This document shows, piece by piece, positions 53,472 through 62,469 of a stretch of DNA of 64,000 bases. Made by a program: the position numbers and the translations under genes. The stretch spans positions 26,482 through 90,481 of the forward strand of contig CAXXWA010000036.1 in the NCBI GenBank assembly GCA_963662815.2. Reading direction: 5' to 3'. The notes under the pieces were generated by a model, which saw only the letters and a list, made by a program, of their open reading frames with translations, had not been told where the DNA came from and made no database searches. Positions within the stretch are counted from its first letter, which is position 1. Every line of letters starts with the position of its first letter. Origin of the DNA: JAPPHA01 sp963662815 (GTDB lineage Bacteria; Pseudomonadota; Alphaproteobacteria; Rhodobacterales; Rhodobacteraceae).

Positions 53472-55973
53472 CTACGCCAGGGTACGCTCGATTTCCTCGG
53501 ACTCGAAGATCTCGATCACGTCCCCCGCGCGTATGTCCTCGTAGTTCTCGAACGCCATCCCGCACTCCTGTCCGGCGACGACTTCCTTCACCTCGTCCTT
53601 GAAACGCTTGAGCGTCTTCAGCTTTCCTTCGTGGATGACGACGCTGTCTCGAAGCAGCCTGACGCCGGCGCTCCGGCGCGCCGTGCCTTCGTTCACGAAA
53701 CAACCGGCAACCTTGCCCGTTTTCGAGATGGTGAAGACTTCCTTGATCGCGGCATAGCCGATGATGCTCTCGCGGACCTCGGCGGTGAGAAGTCCGGACG
53801 CCGTCGATTTGACATCGTCAATGAGGTCGTAGATCACGGAATAGTACCGGACTTCCACGCCCTTCTGGCCGGCCCTTTGCCTTGCTTGCGCATTCGTACG
53901 AACGTTGAAGCCGACAATGAAAGCGTCCGTCGCTTCCGCAAGAGTAATGTCGGTTTCGTTGATGGCGCCGACTCCCGAGTGGAGAATGCGCACGTTGACC
54001 TCTTCGTTTCCGATCTTGGAGATTGCCTGGCAGATGGCCTCGACGGACCCCTGGACATCGCCCTTTATCACGACCGGCAATTCCTTCGCCTCGGCGCCGG
54101 ATCGCGCGCGGGCGAGGAGTTGTTCGATCGTCTGTCCGGAGCCTGCCGCGGATTTCTTGTCCTTGGCCAACTGGTTCCGGAAGGCGGCGATCCCCCGGGC
54201 TTCGGCCTCGCTCGACAGGACGTGGAGCGTATCGCCGGCTTCCGGAGTGCCGTTAAGTCCGAGGACCTCCACGGGTTCCGACGGACCTGCCTCTCGAACC
54301 GGCTCGCCGCGGTCGTTGACGAGAGCGCGAACCCGTCCCCACTGCTCGCCGACAACGAACACGTCACCGCACTCGAGCGTTCCCTTCTGCACCAGGACAG
54401 TGGCCACGGAACCGCGGCCGGTTTCGAGCTTCGCCTCGACGACAGCGCCTTCGGCGCGCCGGTCCGGATTGGCTTTCAACTCGAGAATTTCCGCTTGGAG
54501 ATGGACGGCTTCCAGAAGCCGGTTGAGGCCCTGGCCGGTGATTGCCGAGACTTCGACGTCAAGAACATCGCCGGAAAGGGATTCGACGACCACGTTGTGC
54601 TGCAGCAGCTCTGATCGCACCTTGTCGGGATTTGCGGCCTCCCGGTCGATCTTGTTTATCGCGACGATCATCGGAACGTTGGCCGCCTTCGCGTGATTGA
54701 TGGCTTCCACTGTCTGCGGCATCACCGAATCGTCAGCCGCCACCACGAGAATGACGATATCGGTAACGTCAGCGCCCCGGGCACGCATGGAGGTGAAGGC
54801 TGCGTGGCCGGGAGTGTCGAGAAAGGTGACGCATGCACCGTCCGCTGTCCTGACCTGGTACGCGCCTATGTGCTGCGTGATGCCGCCGGCCTCGCCGGTG
54901 ACGACGCTGGTGCTCCGAATTGCGTCGAGAATCGATGTTTTTCCGTGGTCCACGTGTCCCATGACCGTGACCACCGGCGGCCGCGGTTGCAGCGTATGCG
55001 GCTCGTCCTCGACAGTGATGATGGCGTCCTCGACATCGGCATCGGAAACCCGGGTCGGGCGGTGGCCGAACTCCTCGACAATAAGCTGCGCCGTGTCGGC
55101 GTCGATGGACTGGTTCTGGGTCGCCATGATCCCGTTCGTCATCAGCGCTTTCACGACGTCCGCCGATCGCTCCGCCATGCGGTTCGCGAGTTCCTGTACG
55201 GTAATCGCTTCTGGGATCTGGACATCGCGGACGATCTTTTCCCGTTCCTTCGGTTCGGAGGCGTGGGTCCGGCGCCGCTCGCGTTCCTGCGCGCGCCGGA
55301 TCGACGCGAGGGAACGCTCTCTCCCGCCTTCTCCGGACAGGGCCTGGGTAATCGTCAGCTTGCCGGAGCGGCGGGGCTTGTCCTGGGCGCGGCCGCGATT
55401 CTGGCGCCTGCGTTCATCGTCCGACTTCTCTGGACGGCGCGCTCCAGGCTTGCCCTGGCCGCGCGGGGCGGCGGGCGGCGGCTTGGTTTCGGAGGTCGGC
55501 CGCGGCGGTCTCGCGGGTTTCCTGGTCGGTTCGGCGGCGCGACTTGCGCTTTCCTTGCGCTCGCGAATCATCCTCTGGCGTTCTTCAATCTCCCGCTCCC
55601 GGGCCGCGAGCGCTTGGCGACGACCCTCGCGTTCCGCCTCGCGCTGCCGCTCCTCTTCAGCTTCGCGGGTCTTGCGGACCTCCGCCCTGGACGATTCGGC
55701 GGCAAGTGCCTGTTTCCGCCGCTCGAGTTCCGCCGCGGAAATTCCCTGTTCGTCCGCTGCGGGAGTGTCTGGCACTTCCGGACGCTTCGGAACAGGCGGG
55801 GTTGGCGCCGGTCGTGCGCCGGGTTTCGCGATGACCCGCCGGCGCTTCCTCTCGACAACGACCGACTTGGTGCGGCCATGCGAAAAGCTCTGCTTCACAT
55901 GACTCGTTTCCGAAGTGCCCCTTAGGCTGATCAAGCGGCCCGGCCTGCCGATGGGCTTGTCGTTGTCGCTCAT
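53472..55973 (-). CDS. infB: Translation initiation factor IF-2
   Basis: An 833-residue GTPase that brings fMet-tRNA to the 30S subunit. The N-terminal third is charged, with arginine/glutamate-rich helices (about 80-160) and proline-rich stretches. A small IF2_N domain (ITVQELANRMAERSADVVKA) precedes the G domain (VTVMGHVDHGKTSILDAI, DTPGHAAF, NKID), then domains II-IV. The start at 55973 gives MSDNDKPIGRPG; in-frame ATGs 21 and 42 bases upstream are possible. It is followed by hslV, not by rbfA-truB as in most proteobacteria. Confidence 0.96.
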   Translation of the reverse strand: MSDNDKPIGRPGRLISLRGTSETSHVKQSFSHGRTKSVVVERKRRRVIAKPGARPAPTPPVPKRPEVPDTPAADEQGISAAELERRKQALAAESSRAEVRKTREAEEERQREAEREGRRQALAAREREIEERQRMIRERKESASRAAEPTRKPARPPRPTSETKPPPAAPRGQGKPGARRPEKSDDERRRQNRGRAQDKPRRSGKLTITQALSGEGGRERSLASIRRAQERERRRTHASEPKEREKIVRDVQIPEAITVQELANRMAERSADVVKALMTNGIMATQNQSIDADTAQLIVEEFGHRPTRVSDADVEDAIITVEDEPHTLQPRPPVVTVMGHVDHGKTSILDAIRSTSVVTGEAGGITQHIGAYQVRTADGACVTFLDTPGHAAFTSMRARGADVTDIVILVVAADDSVMPQTVEAINHAKAANVPMIVAINKIDREAANPDKVRSELLQHNVVVESLSGDVLDVEVSAITGQGLNRLLEAVHLQAEILELKANPDRRAEGAVVEAKLETGRGSVATVLVQKGTLECGDVFVVGEQWGRVRALVNDRGEPVREAGPSEPVEVLGLNGTPEAGDTLHVLSSEAEARGIAAFRNQLAKDKKSAAGSGQTIEQLLARARSGAEAKELPVVIKGDVQGSVEAICQAISKIGNEEVNVRILHSGVGAINETDITLAEATDAFIVGFNVRTNAQARQRAGQKGVEVRYYSVIYDLIDDVKSTASGLLTAEVRESIIGYAAIKEVFTISKTGKVAGCFVNEGTARRSAGVRLLRDSVVIHEGKLKTLKRFKDEVKEVVAGQECGMAFENYEDIRAGDVIEIFESEEIERTLA

Positions 55974-55977
55974 GTGT

Positions 55978-56616
55978 TCAACCAGCCCTTTCATTCCGGT
56001 CAGGCGAGTGTCCACCGGCCTGCCTGTCGACGCAGACGGAACGGACGCCGCAAAGCCGGCGCGCTTCTACAACCATTCTTGAAGAAAGCCCACCCTTCGC
56101 AACAGCGGCATGTATCACATGTTCTCGCCCGAAAGCCAAACCCAATTCCCGCGCGCTAAGGCACGTGATTGCTGTCCCGTCGCCGGGGGGCAGGCGAAGC
56201 CTGGACTTCTGGCGCTCCGATCCGTCCTCCGCTTGAAGAAGCACCGCGGCGGCGCCCCGCGCGAGAGCCTCGCGGGTCCGTTCGAACCCGCAAACGGCGC
56301 CGCCGCTTCTCCGAGCAAGCGAGAGAAGCTCAATGATCCTTGCGGCCAGTTGCTCGTCGACGGATTCCGGAATTCCGTCCGGAACAGTCACCCGGGTCCG
56401 CGCCGCCTTCGAGAACAGGTTTCGCGTCGACGCTTTCGACAATGCCGCGTGATCGGCGGAGACCCACATTCCCCGCCCCGGCAGCCTGCCGCGGACATCG
56501 GGCACGACCGCACCGCCGGGTCCGACGACAAACCGGATCATCTCCGCCGCCGGACGCGAGGCGCCGGTAGCGATGCAGCGCCGCATCGGCACCCCGCCGT
56601 TCCCGTCGCGGCGCAT
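55978..56616 (-). CDS. YlxR (DUF448) RNA-binding protein with L7Ae-like extension
   Basis: 212 residues between nusA and infB. The N-terminal YlxR fold has RRCIATGASRPAAEMIRFVV and DVRGRLPGRGMWV; the C-terminal half resembles the L7Ae/YlxQ-type RNA-binding domain (LLSLARRSGGAVCGFERT). The two are separate genes in Firmicutes and commonly fused in alphaproteobacteria. It probably acts with NusA and the translation machinery on RNA; direct function in this group is not established. Confidence 0.9.
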   Translation of the reverse strand: MRRDGNGGVPMRRCIATGASRPAAEMIRFVVGPGGAVVPDVRGRLPGRGMWVSADHAALSKASTRNLFSKAARTRVTVPDGIPESVDEQLAARIIELLSLARRSGGAVCGFERTREALARGAAAVLLQAEDGSERQKSRLRLPPGDGTAITCLSARELGLAFGREHVIHAAVAKGGLSSRMVVEARRLCGVRSVCVDRQAGGHSPDRNERAG

Positions 56617-56637
56617 TCCCTGCGCACTCCGGGCCAG

Positions 56638-58272
56638 TCAGACGCCAGCGTCCGCAGCTTCTCCCGCGGCTTCTTCGCCGGTCCAGCTCTCCGCGTCTTC
56701 CGACATGGCGGCAACATAGTCCTCTTCCGTGACCCAGCCGAGTTGAAGGCGCGCGCCCATGACCAGTTGGCGCGCTTCGTCGATCGAGATGTCGAAGGAC
56801 TCCAGCAGGCCTTCGTCCCTTTCGCGCTTCCCGTCGACGATCCGGTAGCCGCCGGCGAGTTCCCAGTCGGCGCAGGTGGCAAAGTCCTCTATCGTGAGTA
56901 CGCCGTCCTTCGCGAGCACGATCAGCATCTGCGGCGAGAGCCCCTCGAAGTCGATCAGGCTCTGCTCGACTCCGAGCGCCATGGCTTCCTCGAGCGCCCT
57001 GCGGTTGATTTCCTCGAGAGACTCGAGCGCCCGAGCCTGGAGTTCCTCTGCGGTTTCCGCATCGAATCCGTCTATGGATGTGAGCTCCTCGACGGGAACA
57101 TAGGCAACTTCCTCGAGGGACGTGAACTCTTCCGAAACGAGCAACTGCGCAACGACCTCGTCGATGTTGAGCTTTTCCATGAACATGTTCGAGCGTTCCA
57201 TGAACTCCGACTGCCGGCGTTCGGATTCTTCGGCTTCCGTCATTATGTCGATGTCGAGGCCGGTCAGCTTGGAAGCGAGGCGCACGTTCTGTCCCCATCT
57301 GCCGATAGCAAGAGACAGCTGATCGTCCGGAACCACGACATCGACATGGTTGATCTCTTCCTCCATGACGACTTTGGTGACGACGGCCGGCTGAAGCGCA
57401 TTGACGAGGAAGGTCGCCGTGTCCCCGTTCCAGGGAATGATGTCGATCTTCTCGCCCTGAAGTTCGTTCACGACCGCCTGTACGCGAGAGCCGCGCATTC
57501 CCACGCATGCTCCGACGGGATCGATGGAATTGTCGTAGGACACGACGCCGATCTTGGCGCGGGAACCTGGATCGCGGGCGATCGCCATGATTTCGATGAT
57601 GCCGTCGTAGATCTCCGGCACTTCCATCTTGAACAGTTCGGCCATGAATTCGTTCGCCGTTCGCGACAGGAATATCTGCGGGCCGCGCGTTTCCGCCCGC
57701 ACTTCGCGAATGTAGGCCCGGATGCGGTCGCCGTTGCGGAACAACTCGCGGTTTATCAGTTGATCGCGGCGCAGCACCGCTTCGCCGCGCCCGACGTCGA
57801 CGATCACGTTTCCATACTCCGTGCGCTTCACGATTCCGTTGATGATGGTGCCCTGCCGGTCCTTGAATTCCTCATACTGCCGTTCGCGTTCCGCTTCGCG
57901 GACTTTCTGGAGGATGACCTGCTTGGCCGACTGAGCCGCGATCCGGCCGAATTCGAGCGGCGGCAGTTCCTCCGCGATGGTGTCGCCCGGCTTCGGATCG
58001 TCGAGAAATTGCCGGGCATCGCCAGTCCCGATCTCCACGAAGTGATTCTCGACCGTCTCGACGACATTCCGTATCCTCGTCAACTCGAGATCTCCGCTGC
58101 GGCGGTCGATGCTGGCGCGGATGTCAAGTTCGGCTCCGTACCGGGACTTCGCCGCCCTGGCCATGGACTCCTCCATCGCCTGGATGACGAGATCCGGATC
58201 GATCAGCTTTTCACGGGCAACCGCGTCAGCGATCTGCAGCAGTTCCAGCCTGTTGGCGCTTGTAATGTTCAT
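56638..58272 (-). CDS. nusA: Transcription termination/antitermination factor NusA
   Basis: A 544-residue RNA-polymerase-bound factor. The N-terminal domain (MNITSANRLELLQIADAVA) is followed by S1 (about 135-200), KH1 (DNSIDPVGACVGMRGSRVQ) and KH2 (DDQLSLAIGRWGQNVRLA), then C-terminal acidic/helix-hairpin-helix regions ending in an alanine/glutamate tail. The start at 58272 has the family N-terminus; the open frame further up overlaps rimP. It lies 43 bases after rimP. Confidence 0.95.
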   Translation of the reverse strand: MNITSANRLELLQIADAVAREKLIDPDLVIQAMEESMARAAKSRYGAELDIRASIDRRSGDLELTRIRNVVETVENHFVEIGTGDARQFLDDPKPGDTIAEELPPLEFGRIAAQSAKQVILQKVREAERERQYEEFKDRQGTIINGIVKRTEYGNVIVDVGRGEAVLRRDQLINRELFRNGDRIRAYIREVRAETRGPQIFLSRTANEFMAELFKMEVPEIYDGIIEIMAIARDPGSRAKIGVVSYDNSIDPVGACVGMRGSRVQAVVNELQGEKIDIIPWNGDTATFLVNALQPAVVTKVVMEEEINHVDVVVPDDQLSLAIGRWGQNVRLASKLTGLDIDIMTEAEESERRQSEFMERSNMFMEKLNIDEVVAQLLVSEEFTSLEEVAYVPVEELTSIDGFDAETAEELQARALESLEEINRRALEEAMALGVEQSLIDFEGLSPQMLIVLAKDGVLTIEDFATCADWELAGGYRIVDGKRERDEGLLESFDISIDEARQLVMGARLQLGWVTEEDYVAAMSEDAESWTGEEAAGEAADAGV

Positions 58273-58315
58273 GTCACTTTCCCCTGATTGCGCGGCCCGG
58301 ACTTCTCCGGCCTCC

Positions 58316-58840
58316 TTACCGCGACTGTTTCGTCTGCTTCCGCGGCTTGAGCGATGCGAGCACCTGCTCGCCTGCCGGCGCGAGTCGCGCACTGACCAGC
58401 CAGTCCAGACGGATGCCGATCGTGCCCTCTTCGATCTCAATGAGAATCTCGTCGCCCTCGATGCCGAGAAGCGTGCCCTTGAATCGCTTTCTCCCGTCAA
58501 TGGCCACGCTGGTTTCCAGCTTCGCGGAGTGATCGCGCCAGTCCTCGAAATCCGCGACGCGGGTCAGCGGCCGGTTGATTCCGGGGCTCGACACTTCAAG
58601 GACATAGTTGCCGGAAAGCGGATCCTCGACATCGAGGACTGCGGAGAGCGCGGCGGAGATGGACGCGCAGTCGTCGATGTCGATCCCGCCGTCCCTTCGG
58701 TCGGCCATGATCTGGAGCCGCGTTCCGGAGCCCGACATCAGGCGAACGCGGATCAGCTCGAAGCCCATGCCTTCGACCACGGACGAGGCAATTCCTGCTA
58801 GGCGCTTTTCCGCCGCTGTCTTCGCGATCAGATCCTGCAT
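58316..58840 (-). CDS. rimP: Ribosome maturation factor RimP
   Basis: A 174-residue 30S assembly factor. The N-terminal domain (VVEGMGFELIRVRLMSGSG, RLQIMADR) and the RIDIDDCASIS-type segment end in the hallmark YVLEVSSPGINRPLT; the C-terminal Sm-like domain follows (FKGTLLGIEGDEILIEIE). The frame is open far upstream, but a strong terminator-like hairpin lies 12-33 bases before the ATG at 58840, so this start is preferred. First gene of rimP-nusA-ylxR-infB. Confidence 0.94.
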   Translation of the reverse strand: MQDLIAKTAAEKRLAGIASSVVEGMGFELIRVRLMSGSGTRLQIMADRRDGGIDIDDCASISAALSAVLDVEDPLSGNYVLEVSSPGINRPLTRVADFEDWRDHSAKLETSVAIDGRKRFKGTLLGIEGDEILIEIEEGTIGIRLDWLVSARLAPAGEQVLASLKPRKQTKQSR

Positions 58841-58851
58841 GTCGTTCAGGC

Positions 58852-58873
58852 AAAAAAAAGGGGCCCGCGGCCC
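58852..58873 (-). terminator. Intrinsic terminator/attenuator in the rimP-nusA leader
   Basis: Read on the minus strand: stem GGGCC, loop GCG, stem GGCCC, then C and eight T. It ends only 11 bases before the rimP start, inside what should be the operon leader. No minus-strand gene lies close upstream, so it more likely attenuates the rimP-nusA-infB transcript than ends another gene. In E. coli the same operon has leader terminators and is autoregulated. Confidence 0.6.
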
Positions 58874-59050
58874 GTTGCGATCTTCCGGTGGAGGTCTGGG
58901 GGTGGAGGCCAGTCCTGCCGCTTTGGCGTCCCATATACGGTCCCGGTCCCCGACTTTCAAGAACCAGTTCGGGGTCGGCGGCATGCCGAAATGCGGTTCC
59001 CCGGGCGGAATTCGCTCGCCGCCGGGCGTCATCGGAAATAAAGGCTGCAA

Positions 59051-60298
59051 ATGGGCTCTGTCATGCCATTCCGAAAAGTACCGCTCGGTGACGCGAAATC
59101 CTTGCCGCTTTGGCAGCGGCCGATCATCCTGCTGTTTCTCATGGCTGCGGCAATGCCTCTGGCGTTTTCCACGTGGTCCGCGCTTCTCAACAATTTCGTC
59201 GTCGAGATCGCCGGGCTTGACGGCGTCGGCATCGGCTGGCTGCACACGGTGCGCGAGATCCCCGGCTTCCTCGCAGTCGGCGTCATCATCCTGCTGATCT
59301 TCATCCGCGAGCAGGTGCTCGGGCTGGTTGCGCTCGCCACGCTGGGTGCGGCGACCGCGGTGGTTGCGCGGTTTCCCGGCTTCGAAGGCCTCTTGATGAC
59401 GACGCTCATCAGCTCGATCGGCTTCCACTACTTCGAAACCGTGAACCAGTCCCTGCAACTGCAGTGGGTTAGCAAGGAAAGGGCGCCGCAGGTGCTCGGC
59501 TGGATCGTGGCAATCGGTTCCGCAGCGTCGCTGCTTGCATACGGCGTTCTCGTGGCGGGATGGAAGGCACTGGGGTTCACCTACGACTCCGTATACCTCG
59601 CCGCAGGAGGCGCGACGGTGCTGATCGCGCTGTTCTGCCTGCTCGCATACCCGCAGTACGAGGTGCCGGCCGAACAGCGTCGGCAGATGGTCCTGAAGTC
59701 CCGGTACTGGCTCTACTACGCCCTGCAGTTCATGTCCGGCGCGCGCCGGCAGATCTTCGTCGTGTTCGCCGCCTTCATGATGGTCGAACGATTCGGACTC
59801 GAAGTTCACGAGGTTACGGCCCTGTTCCTGATTAACTTCGTGGCCAACATGCTGTTCGCGCCCCTGATGGGGAAGGCGGTTGCGCGATTCGGGGAGAGGC
59901 GGGCACTGCTCTTCGAGTACGCCGGCCTGACGGGCGTGTTTCTTGCCTACGGCGGAATCTACTACTTCGGCTGGGGGGTCATCGTTGCCGGCGTCCTTTA
60001 CGTGCTCGATCACCTGCTGTTCGCGCTTGCGTTCGCGCTGAAGACCTATTTCCAGAAGATCGCCGATGCCGAGGACATCGCCGCGACGGCCGCCGTGTCC
60101 TTCTCCATCAACCACACGTCGGCGGTGTTCCTTCCCGCGGTTCTGGGGTACCTTTGGATCGTGTCGCCGGGCGCGGTCTTCTGGGTCGCGGCCGGTCTGG
60201 CGTTCGGTTCGCTGGTGCTCGCAACGCTGATTCCGCGCCGTCCCGCGCCCGGAAACGAAACGGTTTTTTCAGGCCTCCGCCGCCGCACCGCAGCCTAA
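59051..60298 (+). CDS. MFS-type transporter
   Basis: A 415-residue membrane protein with about eleven or twelve hydrophobic segments and the loop between halves near residue 200 (YPQYEVPAEQRRQMVLKSRY). FYFETVNQSLQLQW-like and GKAVARFGERRALL segments suit the major facilitator fold. No substrate signature is recognisable. It is divergent from rimP and converges with the peroxidase-related gene 22 bases downstream. Confidence 0.8.
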   Translation: MGSVMPFRKVPLGDAKSLPLWQRPIILLFLMAAAMPLAFSTWSALLNNFVVEIAGLDGVGIGWLHTVREIPGFLAVGVIILLIFIREQVLGLVALATLGAATAVVARFPGFEGLLMTTLISSIGFHYFETVNQSLQLQWVSKERAPQVLGWIVAIGSAASLLAYGVLVAGWKALGFTYDSVYLAAGGATVLIALFCLLAYPQYEVPAEQRRQMVLKSRYWLYYALQFMSGARRQIFVVFAAFMMVERFGLEVHEVTALFLINFVANMLFAPLMGKAVARFGERRALLFEYAGLTGVFLAYGGIYYFGWGVIVAGVLYVLDHLLFALAFALKTYFQKIADAEDIAATAAVSFSINHTSAVFLPAVLGYLWIVSPGAVFWVAAGLAFGSLVLATLIPRRPAPGNETVFSGLRRRTAA

Positions 60299-60319
60299 CG
60301 GCCGCTGCGGACGCCGGCG

Positions 60320-60955
60320 CTAGCGGAAGGACGCGTGGTACTCGGCGTTCGGGCGCTTGTCCGTCGCCGAGGAGATTCGGTTCGACATGTTGAAGAAGCC
60401 CGCCACGGCCGCGATGTCCCAGATGTCCACGTCCGAAAACCCCGCATCGCGCAGTTCCTGCCGGTCGCGCTCCTCGATCAGATGGCTTTCCGTAGTCATC
60501 TTCGCGGCAAAGTCCAGCATCGCGCGTTCCCGCTCCGACAGCGGCGCGACCCGGTAGTTCATTGCCAGCATCTCCCCGAGCGGGCCCGCGCGTTCCCGCT
60601 CCGACAGCGGCGCGACCCGGTAGTTCATTGCCAGCATCTCCCCGAGCTCGGGATTTCCCGACAGTTGCCTCACGGCCGCGCCGTGGGCGACAATGCAGTA
60701 GTAGCAGCGGTTGATCGAAGACACCACGACGGCGATCATTTCCCTTTCGAGCTTGCTCAGGCCGCACTCGGCGAGCATCAGGCCGTTGTACATGGCGGTG
60801 AACGCGTTCAGCTTCTCGATGTCGTGGGCGTAAGCCCGAAGCACGTTCGGCACGAAGCCGATCTTTTCCTCGCAGATGTCGAAATACCTGCGCGTCGCTT
60901 CAGGCAATGGATCCACTGCCGGCAGGTCGAGAGCGGTAACGGGAGTTTCGGTCAT
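60320..60955 (-). CDS. Peroxidase-related enzyme (AhpD/carboxymuconolactone decarboxylase fold) with internal duplication
   Basis: 211 residues. The active site is CYYCIVAHG (C84, C87, H91), the CxxC-x3-H motif of AhpD-like alkylhydroperoxidases. The family is usually about 190 residues; here a 22-residue block (LGEMLAMNYRVAPLSERERA) occurs twice, at 104-123 and 126-145, from a 66-bp tandem duplication. The frame is kept. The doubled segment is a helix after the active site, so its effect is uncertain. It is 10 bases downstream of a GNAT gene. Confidence 0.85.
   Translation of the reverse strand: MTETPVTALDLPAVDPLPEATRRYFDICEEKIGFVPNVLRAYAHDIEKLNAFTAMYNGLMLAECGLSKLEREMIAVVVSSINRCYYCIVAHGAAVRQLSGNPELGEMLAMNYRVAPLSERERAGPLGEMLAMNYRVAPLSERERAMLDFAAKMTTESHLIEERDRQELRDAGFSDVDIWDIAAVAGFFNMSNRISSATDKRPNAEYHASFR
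60521..60647 (-). repeat. 66-bp tandem duplication inside the peroxidase-related gene
   Basis: Two identical 61-bp copies, 60521-60581 and 60587-60647, separated by five bases, giving a 66-bp period. Identity at every position indicates a very recent event or an assembly artefact. Confidence 0.95.
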
Positions 60956-60964
60956 GGAATGCCC

Positions 60965-61699
60965 TCAGCGTTCTTCTTTCTGCCGATAGTGATATCTGCA
61001 GCAGGGCTCCATTCCAAGCGACCGATAGAGGTTGCGGGCGGCCGCGTTGTCCCGCGTGACGGCTGCGGACAAGAACTGCGCTCCGCGCCGCAGGCTCCAC
61101 CCCGCCATCGCGGCCATCATCGCTGACGCCACGCCGGCGCGGCGGAATGCCGCCCGCACCTCGAGGGCATGCGCCATCGCGATCCGTCCGTGAAGCGCTA
61201 CGAAACCGGCCGCGGCTGGCCGGTTGTGCCGGCGCGCGAGGAGACAGGATCGCTCTCCGGCGGCCCGGCGCATGACGTTGAGCCGCGCTCGGCCGATGTC
61301 GCCCGCAGCCCAGATTTCGGCAAGCACCGGCAGCGGCTCGTCGCAGAAGACCACATCCGGCCCTTCCGGTTCGCGCCTTGCCAGCGAATCCGGCCGTGCC
61401 GCGTAAACGACGACAGGGTCGGCGATGCGGTATCCCCTCCGGTGAAGAAGTTCGTCGAGCCGCTCTTCGCCGCCGCGAATCAGGAAGAGAGGCTTCTGTC
61501 CCATTGCGGACATGACGGATTCCGCCCGGGAAATGTCGGGCGTCGTCCCGTTGCGGGCCGCGGTTGCGGACGAAACGCGCTTTCCGCCGCCGCGGCCGTC
61601 CCGCAGGACCCAGCCGGCGGCTTCGCGAACCTCGGCCGCGGGCCAGGTCCGTTCGAGCGTCTGCAGCACGTCTTCCGGATCCGGGCTCCCGGCGCTCAT
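60965..61699 (-). CDS. GNAT-family N-acetyltransferase
   Basis: 244 residues. The C-terminal half is a GNAT domain: MAHALEVRAAFRRAGVASAM holds the acetyl-CoA motif (usual Q/RxxGxG/A) and NAAARNLYRSLGME is the last conserved block. The N-terminal half is a second, weaker GNAT-like region. Acetylates an unknown amine. The start overlaps the stop of the CinA-like gene by four bases, so they are probably one transcript with the peroxidase-related gene. Confidence 0.85.
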   Translation of the reverse strand: MSAGSPDPEDVLQTLERTWPAAEVREAAGWVLRDGRGGGKRVSSATAARNGTTPDISRAESVMSAMGQKPLFLIRGGEERLDELLHRRGYRIADPVVVYAARPDSLARREPEGPDVVFCDEPLPVLAEIWAAGDIGRARLNVMRRAAGERSCLLARRHNRPAAAGFVALHGRIAMAHALEVRAAFRRAGVASAMMAAMAGWSLRRGAQFLSAAVTRDNAAARNLYRSLGMEPCCRYHYRQKEER

Positions 61700-62427
61700 T
61701 GCCGGAGTTGCTCCGCAAGCTTCCGGACACTTTCGGAGGCTCGGCCGACGAGGTCGCTGTCCCTTCCACGGACGACGATGTTGCTTCCGGGCCGTCCGTC
61801 CGAAAAGAACGGATAGGATCCGATCGACACTCCGGGATGTCGCGCCGCAATCTCTCCGAGCGGGCCTGCGATGTCGCCCTCCGGACGATGGATCCTGACG
61901 GAAACGGATTCGGTCGCCGTTCCGCCGTCGAGCCGGTCGATCAGCCCCTCCAGCATGGCGCTGAAGACCATTGGGACTCCCGCAAGAACGTGGACGTTGT
62001 CTGCGGAAAAACCCGGCGCCCCGGAGACCGGATTGCGAATCAGCGCCGCGCCCTCCGGAATCCGCGCCATTCGGAGGCGTGCGGCATTCAGGTCCGCCCT
62101 GCCTCCCGGGTAGTTGGCGGCCAGCGCCTCGACGGCGTCTTCACGGATCGAGATCCGAACGCCGAGCGCCTCGGCGACGGCCTCGGCGGTCACGTCGTCG
62201 TGAGTGGGGCCGATGCCGCCGCTCGTGAACAGGTGGTCGTACCTTGAACGAAGTTCCCTCACGGCGGCTACGATGTCGTTCCGGTGGTCGGCCACGACCC
62301 GCGCCTCACGAAGGTCTATTCCGACCGCGTCGAGGTGCCCTGCGAGCACGTTCAGGTTGACGTCCCTGGTCCGGCCGGAGAGGATTTCGTCGCCGATGAT
62401 CAGCATGGATGCAGTCGGGTTTTCCAT
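61696..62427 (-). CDS. CinA-like molybdopterin-binding protein
   Basis: A 243-residue MoCF/MogA-fold protein corresponding to the N-terminal domain of CinA. LIIGDEILSGRTRDVN, TSGGIGPTHDDVT and VHVLAGVPMVFSAML are the characteristic segments. The C-terminal nicotinamide-mononucleotide deamidase domain of full CinA is absent, as in many alphaproteobacteria. Function is uncertain: CinA N-domains act as ADP-ribose pyrophosphatases in some species. Divergent from sfsA with 42 bases between. Confidence 0.88.
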   Translation of the reverse strand: MENPTASMLIIGDEILSGRTRDVNLNVLAGHLDAVGIDLREARVVADHRNDIVAAVRELRSRYDHLFTSGGIGPTHDDVTAEAVAEALGVRISIREDAVEALAANYPGGRADLNAARLRMARIPEGAALIRNPVSGAPGFSADNVHVLAGVPMVFSAMLEGLIDRLDGGTATESVSVRIHRPEGDIAGPLGEIAARHPGVSIGSYPFFSDGRPGSNIVVRGRDSDLVGRASESVRKLAEQLRQ

Positions 62428-62469
62428 CCAGACTTGCCGTTCCCTCCCCGCAGTCCATATGATCAGCGG

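Noticed and set aside
53631..54696. Long plus-strand open frames inside infB
   Set aside because: Antisense shadows; no ribosome binding site or domain.
58841..58990. N-terminal extension of RimP beginning MPPTPNWFLKVG
   Set aside because: The frame is open, but it runs through a strong terminator-like hairpin and does not resemble RimP homologues.
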